DNA of 64,000 bases. Source: Paraspadella gotoi. Its lineage: Eukaryota; Chaetognatha. Location of the stretch: assembly GCA_051294375.1 (NCBI GenBank), contig CM119265.1:9122772-9186771 (forward strand), given 5' to 3'. Positions 23,563 through 36,500 of the stretch are shown in pieces. Position 1 is the stretch's first letter. Each line of letters opens with the position of its first letter. The notes beneath the pieces were generated by a model. It saw only the letters and a list, made by a program, of their open reading frames with translations, was not told the origin of the DNA and did not search any database. A program made the position numbers and the translations under genes.

Positions 23563-25302
23563 CTTTTCGGAGAATGGAGAAGATAAGAATTCGCGTCATG
23601 AGAGGAGAGAATGAGAAAATGAAGAGTTATGTGCAATTACGTTATCGCCATAGATAGTTATTCGGATTCGACTTTGTTCTCTTTCACTGGATTTTTTTCG
23701 AACGTCATAACTTGAATCCTTTTTTACAAGCAAAGTCGACCTTTAATTTTTTTTATCGGCGTTTTCATATTAAATTTACATATTAACTTTCTCTTTTAGT
23801 TTTTTTTGTTTTTTTTTTGTTTTTTTTTAGGAAAATGAACATTTATTGTTATTATTATTTAAATTTATTATTAAAAAAAAACAAAACAAGACTAATCAAC
23901 ATTTTCCGACCTGTATGCAACGGAGAGATCGTGAAAGAGTGAATGACAAACCGAGTGCGAGGTTGGAAGAGTTAGTGGGGCGATCGAGAGGACGAGAGGC
24001 TCCGCATTTATTTTATTTATTTCGGGCGGAGATTGAGACGAAAACGATGTTTTTCCATCGACTCTAGCATTTCAATTTCGAATCCGAGTTGCGATCGATC
24101 GATCCAGCCTGATATGAGGGAAATTCACCAAATTTTATTTTACTAACGGAATCACTTCGCTCCGTTTAAAAATTCGTTGTCCCGTAAAATTCGTTCAAAC
24201 CCAACCCCTTTTCACCACAAAAAGTGACAAGTACGAGCGAAAGTATCTATCAGCATTTTCATGCCGGTTCGACTGTTCGAAAAGAAGACAGGGCGGTGGG
24301 AAAAATCGCTGGGCAAACACTTTTTCTTCTTCCCCCAGGGTTTTTCTGGCGAAAATAAAATCGGAAAAAGAAAAAAAAATATCCTCTCCCGGACTGAAAG
24401 GGGGAAAAAGGCAAGTCAGGAAACTTACTCGCGAACACGTAACGTTAGATTCCGATCCGCCCTTCAAACGTAATCACGTGCGTTGGCGGAGAAACGCTTC
24501 TCTTTCGTGCTTCCGGTTTGAAGCCGCGTTCTGCATCGTTCTCTCTCTCTCTCTCTCTATCGAACGACACGCCAACCTCGCCTCCTTTTAGTCGGGACGA
24601 GAGGAGCGGTGTCCGGGCGCCGCCGCCGCCCCCTCCCCTTCTTTGCCTATTTGCTCGGAGGCGAATCCAGCGAAGTCTTTTGTCTCTAGCGGATTGGCGA
24701 CTCGCGCGCCGTCGGCGGGAAATGGAGGAAGCTCTATCTGGATTGCTGATGTGACGCACCGTCTTTATCGTCGTTTCTAGCCTTGTTTGATTGGTTTTGT
24801 TGATTGATTGATTGGCTTTTCCTCGGAGAATCAAATAAAAAAGATAAAAAAAAAAATCTTATCGTTCGCTTTCTACTTTCTACTTAAAAAAGCAAATTTT
24901 CCTTCTATTCTGCGAATCTATCCTACTTTTTCGAGGGTGTTTGTATCCTAACGCGATTGAACGCCCAGAAAAAGCTATCGTTTCACAGACTTACGCGAGT
25001 TTCGTCTGATTATGCTGGATAATATATTTCAGTGTTACTGAAGAACCCCCTCCAGGACCTAGAGGGGGTAGACGGAAGAAGACGTAGTCTCAAACGGACT
25101 GGAGACCCCGAGACCAATGGCGCCGTAAAAGTTTATATAAAAGTCTTATTCTTGAGGGCCACGCAATTTCCTGTTTACCTTTTTCTTATCAATTATAACT
25201 TTTCATTTGTCTGAAGACTTTTCTTCGAGGGTTCAAATTTAACCAAAAACCTGAAATAAATTAAGAAACAATTAAAAATTAATCCTTATTTACACTACGC
25301 CA
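23563..25302. promoter_or_regulatory. Divergent spacer between sphingosine kinase and DENND6 starts
   Basis: 1.74 kb between two divergent start codons, so it should hold both promoters and 5' UTRs. The part at about 24480-24730 is GC-rich with CpGs (GTCCGGGCGCCGCCGCCGCC) and a short CT run, which fits a promoter or 5' UTR. I cannot point to a specific factor site. Confidence 0.4.
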
Positions 25303-28300
25303 ATGTTGAAAAGCAATTCCCTTCCGACGATCCCTCCCTCAGTGATGGCCGAGGCGCTGGCACCAACCGCCGGCGCCGCCCGTCGACGCGACGACGACGA
25401 TAACGAAGATGACGATGTCGTCAAGCACAACGGTGACACCGTCCTCTCCTGCTTCGCCAGCGAGGAACTTATCATCCGCGACCAGCTGCACAACCTCTCC
25501 CTCTCGGCAATCTCATCTTCCGGCAGCGACGAACCCGTTTCCGCCCCCGCGGCCGCGCCCTCCGTCGCCTCCCTGCCCTCGCGGCCGATCCTCCTACCCT
25601 GGGACAAGTTCTCAGAGTGGCTCTACTGCGTTTGTGTCGTGACCTTCGACCTGGAACTGGGACAAGCCATGGAACTGGTGTACCCAAGCCACGTGACCCT
25701 GACGGAGAAGGAGAAGACTAGCGTCTGCTACTTGGCGTTCCCCGACTCCAACTCGGGATGCATGGGAGACACGCGGTTCCACTTCCGGTTCCGACAGGCG
25801 TCCGACGCCCGCGTCGTCGACCCGCCCTCGCTCGCAGTCTACAACCGGAGTTGCCCGGTGCACCTGCAGTCGGATCCCGGGTGAGGCTGGCGGGAGTTGG
25901 TCTTAAAGTAAGAAAATTTGTGATTGTAAATTACTTTCCTATTTTACAATTTTTGTGAAAGTTTATTTACATTAGATATTATATAAACATATATATTATA
26001 TAAACATGAATATCACATGTCGGAAAGTTCAGAGTCTTTGGAGATTCCTCTTCACGATTCCGTCTCCATCACTTTGCAGTATTTTTAACATAGTAATTGG
26101 CTGTATTCTATGCATCAAAACTTATTCCTAGGAACACCCCTCTTCGGATTGAAATTGGAACCTGCAAAAATTCCTTTCCCTCAAATTTATTATTTTCCTT
26201 TCCCCCCCTTCATTCAGCTACTACTGGGGCTACGTCTACTTCCGCCAAGTCAAGGACAAATCTCTGCCCCGCGGCTACTTTCAAAAGTCGGTCGTCCTCG
26301 TCTCCCGTCTTCCCTTCGTCAACTTCTTTCTCCAACTCGTGGGGAGCATGGCTCCCGAGTTCTTCGCCAACGGGGAGCCCTGCCTCGAGGCGGCCTGCCA
26401 CGACGTGGACCAGTGGCCGTCGCCCACTCCTGGCGAAACCTACAACCTGCCCATCTTGGGTCAGGTCATTCGCGTCAACATCCCCTCCTTCCTCGACAAC
26501 CCGCTGACCATACAGATTGACAGCAAGAACGCCTCGCAAATGATGTTACCGGCGCCAGGTAAAGGAAAAGGGCGATGGAGAAATTTAATTGCCAATATTT
26601 AGTTTTTATCTTTTTGTCAAATTAAGAAAAAACAAAGCAACCCGAAGCTTTGTTTTATTTTCGCGAGTAATTTAATTTTGATTAAATTTATCTAGCTACA
26701 GCAGATTAACTATTTAAATTCGGTAGATTTTTTAAAATTTAAAACAAATTTATATTTACACTCCGGCGCAAAAAAAAGTAGCCACTTGTTGGCTTTAAAT
26801 ACACCACTATTTATTTTTTAATTTAAAACAAAATTATATAAAAAGTATAGTTTTTTTAAAAAGCTATCAATTGGTGCAAGAAAAATTTGAATTGGTTCAG
26901 GCAGTAGAATTTAGAAAGACTTTAAAGTCAGTCTCAAAATGGAATTGGCAATAAGTTATTTTCAAAGGTTAAAGTTGATAACATTTTTTTTCTGACAAGA
27001 TCATTATACTTTTAAGATTTTTTGGTTTTAAACAAGTTTTGCGCCGCAGTGTATATTCAAAAATGATAAATCGTTAATCCTGGAAAAAGGAAGAAGAAAT
27101 TTGCACAGGAAAAGGAGAAAAGGGGGAGAGAGAAGAGAGAGCGAGATCGACGAAGTATAAAATAATAAATGTACGTACACAAAATAATCGTGTTACTTCC
27201 CCTACTTCAACAATCAACAGTGCAAGGTGTTGAAATTAGCTGTCCTAGCATTGTTTTCGTACGATTTCATTTGCGTTAAAGGCTAACTTGCCTCGAATCC
27301 AGTGATCCTACCGTCCGTGAACGAGGTGGACGTGTTCAAGTGCCTGCTGCCTATACTCCCTCACGTGCAACTCGTATGGGAGCTCGTGCTGCTAGCGGAA
27401 CCGCTCGTCGTGATGACGCCGTCGCCCACGCAGTGCTCGGAAACCGTCCAGTCTCTCGTCTCCCTCATTCTCCCGCTCAAATACAAGCCGGTAAGGAAAT
27501 AAGTAAAGTTCGCCATGAAGATTATCATGTTCGCATTGACCTTAAATTAAAATTCCTTCGACCTACTTGTAACTTGTATGATTGTATTGATAGAACTTAA
27601 CAATTACCAATCAAATACTGTTCCAATATCTTACGCTGAGGATATCAGCCTCATTTTGTCAGAAATGAATCGCCGCCTCAAGGCCAATATCAGATTGTCC
27701 TTGGCCCCCGTTATTTCGATGCCCGGATGAAAAGAAAAAAACCTGTCATGACTTTTCGAAACCGGGTTCTGAGCATCGAAATGGACTTCCCATTCTTCCC
27801 ATCCCTTGCTGTATACTCCGTTTTCTTCTTGATCTTTTGTCTTTCATAATCTCGCTCGGCATGTTTGCTCTTCGTTGATCGACGTAGTTCCTCCTCTGAC
27901 TTTTAATTAGACGTTTCTCTTTGCACGAAACTAAACAAAGTTTCCTATTCAGTATTCAGTGTTCACCAAATCTCAGTTGACGCCTCTAAATCTAATATAT
28001 ATTCGAGAAATCGCCTTGCAGTGTCGCTCATACAATGCGTTGCCTTCTACATTGAAAAATTGCCGCAAAATAGAACCATCGCTTTGACTTCTTTTATTCT
28101 TTCCTTTGATATACTACGGGCGGAACCGGTTATTGGACGCCCGGCCGTTTTCTTTTCAATAAAGAGGATAATTATTGAACTCGCATGTTCACAAATTTAT
28201 TATTGTGGAGGTTTTTCTCAGTTACTTATCCTCAATTCCCATGTTTTCTACTTAAAATAATATATACTATACTGATATTTGAAATTTCCTAATCAGTAAT

Positions 28301-29255
28301 CCTTCTCTTTTGTTCTCGACTCCATAATCCGTCCGTAATTAGATTTTTTATGCGATTCTCCTTTACCCAACAGGATCATCGCCCTTTTTTTACAATACAC
28401 GACGCCGAATTCCGTGAGTACACGACGCGGACCCAAGCGCCACCCTGCGTCATCCTCGGCGTTACGAACCCTTTTTTCGCTAAAACCTTGCAACACTGGC
28501 CGCATATCATCCGCATCGGCGATGCCTCCTCGGACGATCCCGCTTCCGCCGCCTCCAAGACGGGCAAGCTGAAGAAGGGTGGAAATCTGAAGACGCTCGA
28601 CTCCAAGCCGGGCGTCTACACTCGCTACAAACCCTTCCTCAACAAGGACAAATCCATTCTGAAAAAACTCGTCAAGGGCGTGCACAGCAAGCGGCCGGCA
28701 GAAGTTCAGAACACCATGCTGCGTCGTTACTTTCTCCAGTTGACTCAAGACTTTCTCGTGCCCTTCGAGAGATACTTCATGAAACTGATGCCCTTACGTA
28801 AGACGATCTCGCCTCACCGCGGCCCTCCGCGTCTTCGGCCCTTCGACCAAGACGACTTCCTTCTTTTCTTGGAGCGCGAGGTCCGCTTTCCCCTCGGCGT
28901 CTCTGGGCTGAAGGGCGACTGGGGCGGGCTCTATCGTCGCTTTCTGCGCTCTGAAAACTTTGCCGGGTGGTTGCGGCACCGCACCCGCGAGATTCAGCGG
29001 ACGTTGAATCAGCTGCACCTTCAAGCGCTCGTCGAGAGCGACTTGTCTCACTGGATCGCGCACGGCGATGCCGACCACGGCGCCGGGCGCGCCGAAGTGG
29101 AAGTCGTCGATCTATTGCTCAGACTCAAAGCCCAGCTGGGCAAAGTGGAGTGCAAGGAGCTTATCGTATCCAAGGAATTAGAGATGAAGTTGCGGCAGCA
29201 GATCATCGCCGTCACCGACGCCCTGCCGGGGGATCTGCAAAACGTAGTCTCTTGA
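25303..29255 (+). CDS. DENND6: DENN domain-containing protein 6 (FAM116-like)
   Basis: DENND6 proteins act as guanine nucleotide exchange factors for Rab14 (established for the human paralogue A) on endosomal recycling routes. Model: exons 25303-25880, 26218-26558, 27303-27490, 28374-29255, 662 aa, with all phases consistent (2, 1, 0). Residues 1-100 are an acidic, Ala-rich leader not conserved in the family. Then follow the strong family blocks [20 protein letters not shown] (about 105), [20 protein letters not shown] (about 150), [14 protein letters not shown] at the exon 1-2 junction, [17 protein letters not shown] in exon 3 and [20 protein letters not shown] followed by [19 protein letters not shown] in exon 4. 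The human proteins are about 600 aa; the excess is the leader. A second ATG (MAEALAP, 25345) is a possible start. Intron 2 holds a Tc1-like MITE. Confidence 0.93.
26759..27051. mobile_element. Tc1/mariner-like MITE in DENND6 intron 2
   Basis: 293-bp element with terminal inverted repeats CACTCCGGCGCAAAA (left) and TTTTGCGCCGCAGTG (right), bounded by TA on both sides, as in Tc1/mariner integration. No open frame. A related copy, in the opposite orientation and broken by the LTR element, lies around 44540-46593. Confidence 0.75.
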
Positions 29256-30318
29256 GAAAGAAGCGGGAGGGATTCTTTTCTCTGCTGGAGAGAAAAAAGA
29301 ACTTAATAATAACGAACGAAAAAAAAGTCTTTCAAAAACCCTCCATTCTTATTTCCGAAGCGGAAAATAAAAGAAGCTAATTAGAAAATGGCAGCCTCGC
29401 TGCTTTCACTCACCATTTTTTCTAGGTTGTTTTTTTTACCGGTCGTCATTTTTTCGGGAAAGCCTTATCCAAGTCAACCCCACTTGTTTAATTCGGCGAT
29501 ATTAGATCGGTTCTCCCCGTATCAGCGATCGAAATTGCCAAAAATCGAGATTCCAGAGTTTTTTGTTTTGTTTTGTTTCTTTCGTTGTAACCGTTTCTTT
29601 GTCTAGATTGTAACGTAATTATTTGATCACCACTCAAATAGTACAAACCATATTACCTTATATTTATCGTATCCGTACGGCAATAACGTTGTAATTGTGA
29701 AACCACCGCCAACGTTTTATTTCTCGTTGTGCTTATGTTTTCGTTTGTTTGGCCCAAGGTTCGGTTCAGATGACGGTTCAATTTAAAATTTCATACCATA
29801 TTCCGAAGTCATATCTATGAGTGCCTTTGTCGCGAATTTATCATAATGGTAGATTTAGAATCGTTTTCTTCTTTATCCTTCACTCCTCTCACCCCTTAAA
29901 AAAGACAATTATCAGTTCATAGTTGCTAGTATCTGTACTAGATATTTTTTCAACGTTTCCCCGTATTTCGAAACCAAGGTTGAAACACCCCGTACTCCGT
30001 AGGTTTTACTGTAGCCGAACCCTTTTCCAAATTTATACGTTGAAGATGTGGAAACTAAAGAAAAGTGAACTCTTTCCTAGCTTTCTTATTTTGTCTATCC
30101 TTTTTTATTTTATTTTATTCATTTTGTACACTTTCATTCAAACAATGCTTTTTTTTTCCACTTTTTATTTCCAGCAAATTGCCGTTAAAAAAATCCAAAA
30201 TTTTGTTGTGGGTCGAAGGCGTCGGAATACAACAAAGAAAGTTTTTATAATACTTCGTGATTCCCGTGCTAGTCTATTAAACCTCTAATTTTTACCAAAC
30301 GTGACACGAAGCGCATTG

Positions 30319-30359
<41 letters not shown>

Positions 30360-30594
30360 GACACAAATCAAATATACGAATATATTCAGACGATGTAGGT
30401 TTTAAAAAGAATCACCGACTCCGAAAAAGAGCCAAAGCTTTTCTTCTCCCGTCGCTTCCTTTGTTAAATGTACAAACAGAGCAACGTCCCGCTTTATCTC
30501 GCTCTCGCCTTTCAGAGCATTTGCTCAGTCAGTCGTCGTCACGATGAGTCTTGAGAAATTAGAGTGGACTCTTGTGTGAAAAAAATACCGGACG
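29256..30594. other. Spacer between DENND6 and the KIAA0319-like gene
   Basis: Should hold the DENND6 3' UTR and the promoter of the next gene. It is T-rich and has a (CT)n run at about 30320-30357, 240 bp upstream of the next start codon. Open frames here are Phe/Leu-rich products of T runs and are not credible genes. Confidence 0.5.
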
Positions 30595-33500
30595 ATGACG
30601 GTTAAACCTTCTCATCGAAAGTGGGCGCGTCTCGCTCTCGCCTTCAGCTCTTTCCTCATTATCCTACCCTCTCTTGAAGCCGTCGGCACTGACACTGATT
30701 CCGACTTCTGTGATGTGGACGTGTCCTTGCATGACCCCCGCGTGCGCCCTAACTCAATGCCTCGCGCCGGTGAACGGGCAGGAAATTTTCGTCGCGACCC
30801 GTCGAGCGAGACTGTGGAGGAATGCGCATGCGCATGCGAGAAAGCGCCCGATTGCCACAGCGTCTTTTGGCACTCGAGCCGCTGCTACCTCATCTCGTGC
30901 GCGTCGATGTCCGCGTGCGAGGCGATCGCCGCCCAGTCGAGTGCAGCTGATGAAGGATCCTATTACATCAACGTCCGCGATGCCGGGAAATCTTCCGACA
31001 CCGACGAAACCTCCCCCGTGACGAGCGTTATCTACGCACACTCCTGCATCCTTAACATCCTCGACGAATGTCCCGTCAATGAAACGTGTCGCAGCGTTGG
31101 GCGACGACGCCGCAGCGGACGCTGTGAGTGCGATCAAGGTTTAAGGCGCAACTCGCGCGGACAATGCGTTCCCGCGACAAAGGACGATGACGATGCCACA
31201 GACTGGTTAGGTTTGTTTTCGCGCGGCCAAGAGGGTGAAGACGGTGTCGAGAAACCGACGACGATGAAAGTAGCATCGGTATCGCCTGAGAGTCTTCAAT
31301 CCAACGGCGAGAACAAAACTTTAGACGAGCGAATCGCGTCCAATAAAACGACGACGACTCTCTCGACCACACTCGCTCCGTCCACCACCACCTTGGCTCA
31401 TCTAGTCGTTTCGGCCGGAGACGATCGCGTCCTTCAACTTCCAAGCAACAGCATCTCCATTTCCGCCTTCACATTGAGCGAAACCGACTATAGGCCGTTC
31501 GACTATTTGTGGACGTTACTATCGCACCCTAAACCCAGCGCGGGAATGACCATGGGCAAAGTGGAAGACGCTAACAAGGATACTATTGTCCTCAAGGATC
31601 TAATCGCTGGAGCTTACCGATTAAAAGTCGTCGTTAAGGGTCCCCATGCCCAGGGCTCAGCCTTAGTTAACGTCACCGTCCTGCCTCCCAAACGGATTAA
31701 CAAACCGCCGGTGGCCATAATCAAGCCGCAGCAACAGGAAGTGAAGGAGGGCAACACGGCCATCCTCGATGGATCACAGAGCACCGACGATGACAAAGTG
31801 ACGGCCTACAAGTGGGAAGAAGTTGAGGGACCCGTCGAAACGCAGGTCGGTTTTGTTCTTAAGACTGTTGAATGACGCAACTTCAACAAAGAGCAAGATT
31901 GCAATATAATTCCCGCTGCGCTATCGTCGAAATCGAAGTCCGATCAGATTCCTTTATATTTCACTCTATTACCAAACTGCATAGTCAAGGCCATACATTA
32001 TATCAAATGGGTAGATTTCGAAAGCTTGGCGTCTGGGAGCCAACGGAGGTAGAGGCGCGATCGAAATACCATTTAATCATGCCCCAAAAATGGTATGTTA
32101 AATGTAACTGGTTCAGACCGTTTTTTCCGCTTTTCCCTAAAAACCTGCTTGATCTTTTTGTAAAATAGCAACAAATCATAACATATAGTTAAGGGTTTCG
32201 GAAGCTTATTGTCTTCTCTACTAATAAAAAAAGAAAGTTTAAAATTCTTGGCAATCTTGAATGCTTGATAAAGCAATCAATGAACTGGTTTTTTTAGGTG
32301 AAAACTGCAGTAGTCAAGCCTTCAATTTTTTTTTGGGTTCTAAACGCATCGAAAGAAACTGTATTGTTTTTACTATCTGTTTCAGTAGAGCGGCGGGGGT
32401 AAATTGTAGAGAGTTTATATTAATTTAGAGCAAGATAGAAAGGATATCAAGTTTTTGCACGCAAAAGCTTTTTTAAGCGCGTTCGCGGTCTTGTAATGAA
32501 AATGGTTGACGTAGTTATCCAATGAGGAACATTCAATTAAAAATAAGCATTGATCAATGCGCGATCCGGGCCAGATAAATACCATATTTCAAACATGGCT
32601 GTTACCTGTATTTTACGTTTAGAACGCAGTCTGTCATAAATGTTTTGAATTTCTACGCCCTTTTGGGTTTGGGGGGGGATAAGGGGCCCCCCGTTTTTTT
32701 TTTCTTAGGCGTCGTTTGTCCCTTGTTAGTCTCTTTATCTTATCTTTGAAGAGACATTAATTATTGTTATGTGATAGTGACAAAACGGTTCAATAAAATC
32801 TTAAAAAAGCAATTAGGGATCGACCTACTTTTAATGATAACCCAAATATTGACTACGATGAATAACCAATATATTATGCGAGATAACAAGTTCGATGCAT
32901 GATAACCAAAATGATTGTGATAAATGGCGATGCATAAGTCATTCATTGATGCAATGATAATCATTCATTGATAAAGATGATAGTCCTTCATTGATCGGAT
33001 GATATGCATTCATTGATGCGATGATAGTCATTCATTGACGTGACGGTGAACTTGAAAAAAGTAATGCATATTTTAAAAAGAAAAAAGTAATCATACTTTT
33101 TTCAAAGTAGCATACTTTTTTGAAGTATGATACTTTTTTTGAAGTATGCATACTTTTTTGAAGTATGTCATACTTTTTTGAAGTTGCATACCTTTTTGAA
33201 GTTGCATATCTTTTTTAAAATATGCATACTTTTTTTAAAGTATGCATAACTTTTTTAAAATATGCATACTTTTTCAAAGTATGCATAACTTTTTTTTGTT
33301 TAAGATATGCATACTTTTTTCAAAGTATGCATACTCTTTTCAAAAAGTATGCATACTTTTTTAAAGTATGCATACTTTTTTAAAATTGCATATTTTTTTC
33401 AAAAGTTTGCAATACTTTTTTCAAAAGTATGCTACCTTTTTTAAAGTATGCATACTTTTTTTAAAATATGCATACATTTTTCAAAGTTTGCTATACTTTT

Positions 33501-36500
33501 TTGAAGTATGCATACTTTTTTAAAATATGCATACTTTTTTCAGTATGCATACTTTTTTCAAAGTATGCATATTTTTCAAAGTATGCATACTTTTCTTAAA
33601 GTATGCATACTTTTTTTTTAAATATGCATACTTTTTTCAAAGTTTGCCATACTTTTTCAACCGTATGCAACTTTTTTGAAGTATCGCATACTTTTTTAAA
33701 ATAGCATACTTTTTTCAAAGTTATGCATACTTTTTTCAAAAGTATGCATACTTTTTGATATGCATACTTTTTTTAAAATATGTATATTTTTTAAAAGTAT
33801 GCATACTTTTTCAAAGTAGCATACTTTTTGAAGTAATGACATATTTTTTAAAATATCATACTTTTTTTAAAAGGTATGCATACTTTTTTTCAAGTTATGC
33901 ATACTTTTTTGGAAGTATGCATTACTTTTTTTAAAAGTATGCATACTTTTTTCAAAGTATGCATCTTTTTTCAAAATTTATGCATCCTTTTTTTAACTTG
34001 CATATCTGTTTCAACTTGCATATCTTTTCAACTTGCATATCTTTTTCAAACTTGGGATTACGGCATTATCTAGTCAATCGACAGTGTATTTCTCAATTGT
34101 TCATAATCAAAATAAACCGATTCAGATATGAAATTTTAGATATTAAACTATCGGTCATCATCATAGTTTAAATTTAATTTATCATTGCAATCAATTACTT
34201 ACGCATTATCAATCATAATCTTTTTAATTATTAGTTTTATTGCTATCATAAAAATAAAATGATTCAAAAATGAAAAATTAATCGTGAAGTGACGATAGTG
34301 AATCTTAATCTTGAATTAATGTATAAATTGAGTTTTTATAGTAGTTTTTGCTGGTAAGATCAGTCCAATATACTTTTCAAATTTATTACTTTTTGGCTCT
34401 CTTAGTCTTTTCCCATTTTTATTCTGTTATATTATGTTATTTTGTGATAATTTTGTAAGGATTCTTTTTTTCCGGGCTTCGCTTTTCTATTTTCTCTTAT
34501 GAGGCCCGGTTCGCTGCATAATCGGTATTAATCGGTTTAAAGCTAGTACTACAAGTAGTTCCAAAATCCTATTGGATGCAAAACGGAGTCGATTTTAAGC
34601 GGAAAAGTTTATCATTATGAAGCCGCGATTTTTCGCGAACTGTTTTTATTGCCATAACTTTTGAACGGATTATCCGATTTTATGAAATTTTTGCCATATA
34701 TAAGATAGTATTTTTAAAAATTTCCCTATCGTCGTCACTAAATTTATTTAAAAAATAACTCAATAGTTTAAACGATGCAGCCTCAATATAATCCCCGCTG
34801 CGCTAATAAAAACTAATTACTATCTAGGAAAAAAATATATAACATAATTCATTTATTCAATAAAAAGTATACAAAATATGGGTAAAATATTCCTTAATAT
34901 TTGTTATGCTCTTCCTCCTTATTGATTATTATTTGCATATATCTGGACATGCTCTCATACAGCAAATTGAGGTATGACAGTAAAATATTTTTTCCACATC
35001 TTTAACGCAATTCTTTTCAGCCCCGATGTTGATGTTACACATCTTTCCTTTTTTTTAAAAGTTATAATAATATTTTTTTTAAACAAAAAAAGGTGCAAGG
35101 CTTTTAGCATTACCAAATTTAAAAAAAATTATTTGAAATAAAAATATAATTAAATACTAAAAAAAAAATTAAATATGATTTTTTTGAAAATTTTTTATTT
35201 GAAGTAATATTTTTTTTCCTCTAACTTATAAATGATTTAACCTGCAAAAAAAAGTTACTGAAAAAAAATTTAATGTAAATTTAAGAACATTTTAATTCTT
35301 TTAAAATCAAACAAGTTTTCGAGTAGTTATCCTTAATTAAAAATGTGATATACATTTTTCCTAGATAGTATTTCAAATAATTTATTAGGTATTTGACAGC
35401 CTCAGCATGACGACTTGATTAGAGGAAAGTGATTTTCAATTCAATTCAATTTTGTTCTCGCTTAATTAATAATAATTAAACCTGTTCTTTCCTCTCTCAG
35501 GGAGTAACGAGCGAAAAGTCAATGCTTAAGCTCGACGGGCTCTCTCCGGGCGATTACAAGTTCAAATTGACGGTAACCGATTCGGACGGCGTTGCCAACT
35601 CGACCTTCGCCAAAGTCAAGGTCATCAAGGAGGCAGACTACCCGCCGAAAGCCGACGCCGGCTCCGACTTGGTCATCACGCTACCGCAACGCGAAGTGGT
35701 TATCTACGGCAACCGCAGCAGCGATGATAAGGGCATTGCTGCCTACGAGTGGTCCAAAACGTCCGGCGGCCACACGCCCGACATGACCGGGGTCCACAGC
35801 CCTATCCTCCACTTGGCCCAATTAGAGCTCGGCGACTACACCTTTACGCTGAAGGTGACTGACACCGCGGGCCAATCCGACTCCGCCTCCATGCACGTCT
35901 TTGTCAAGGAGAAGCTGAAGGAAAACATTAAAGCGGACGCCGGGCGTCCACTGGTGGTGACACTTCCCGCGGGTTCGGCCACGCTCGACGCCTCCAATAG
36001 TTCTGTCAACGTGGGCAAGATTGTCTCCTACTCTTGGCGACTCGTTGGAGGGAAGACGAAAGACAAGGGCGGCGAGATAACGATCGAGACTCCAAACGCC
36101 ATCAAGTCGCTCGTCAAGGGTCTCTCCCTCGGGGTCAATGTCTTTGAAGTTACGGTGACCGACGACAAAACAAACAGTGCCAAGGCCACCACGACCATCA
36201 CTTTACGCAAACGCAGCAATACGCCACCCATTGCCGATGCGGGGAAGAGCCAGGTCATCGAGCTGCCCGACAGCCTCGTCAAGCTGGACGGATCGAAATC
36301 GCGGGACGACAAAGAAATCGTGTCATACTTGTGGATTCGGGACCCCAGCAGTCCCGCCGCGGGTGAGACAAAACTACGTGTCATGTGGGGTCATGTGGAG
36401 TCGATTGGATAATATTTCGCAGATAATTTTTTTTTTTTTTTTTTTTTTGCATCATCCCAGGCAGTCTAATTTTTAAAAGTAATCGATTGAGTAGTTTTTT

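Larger units (their letters stand above)
31846..35500. repeat. Repeat-filled first intron of the KIAA0319-like gene
   Basis: AT-rich intron with an element beginning near 32800, a GATGATA-type repeat (about 32900-33050), a palindromic minisatellite (33060-34045) and a MITE (34818-35370). The phrase AATATAAT(C/T)CCCGCTGCGC occurs at both 31901 and 34789, so a repeat probably spans or brackets this stretch. No gene is seen. Confidence 0.65.

Noticed and set aside
33060-34045. Possible CRISPR-like array from regular short repeats
   Set aside because: Eukaryotic context, no distinct spacers; units are one continuous degenerate minisatellite.
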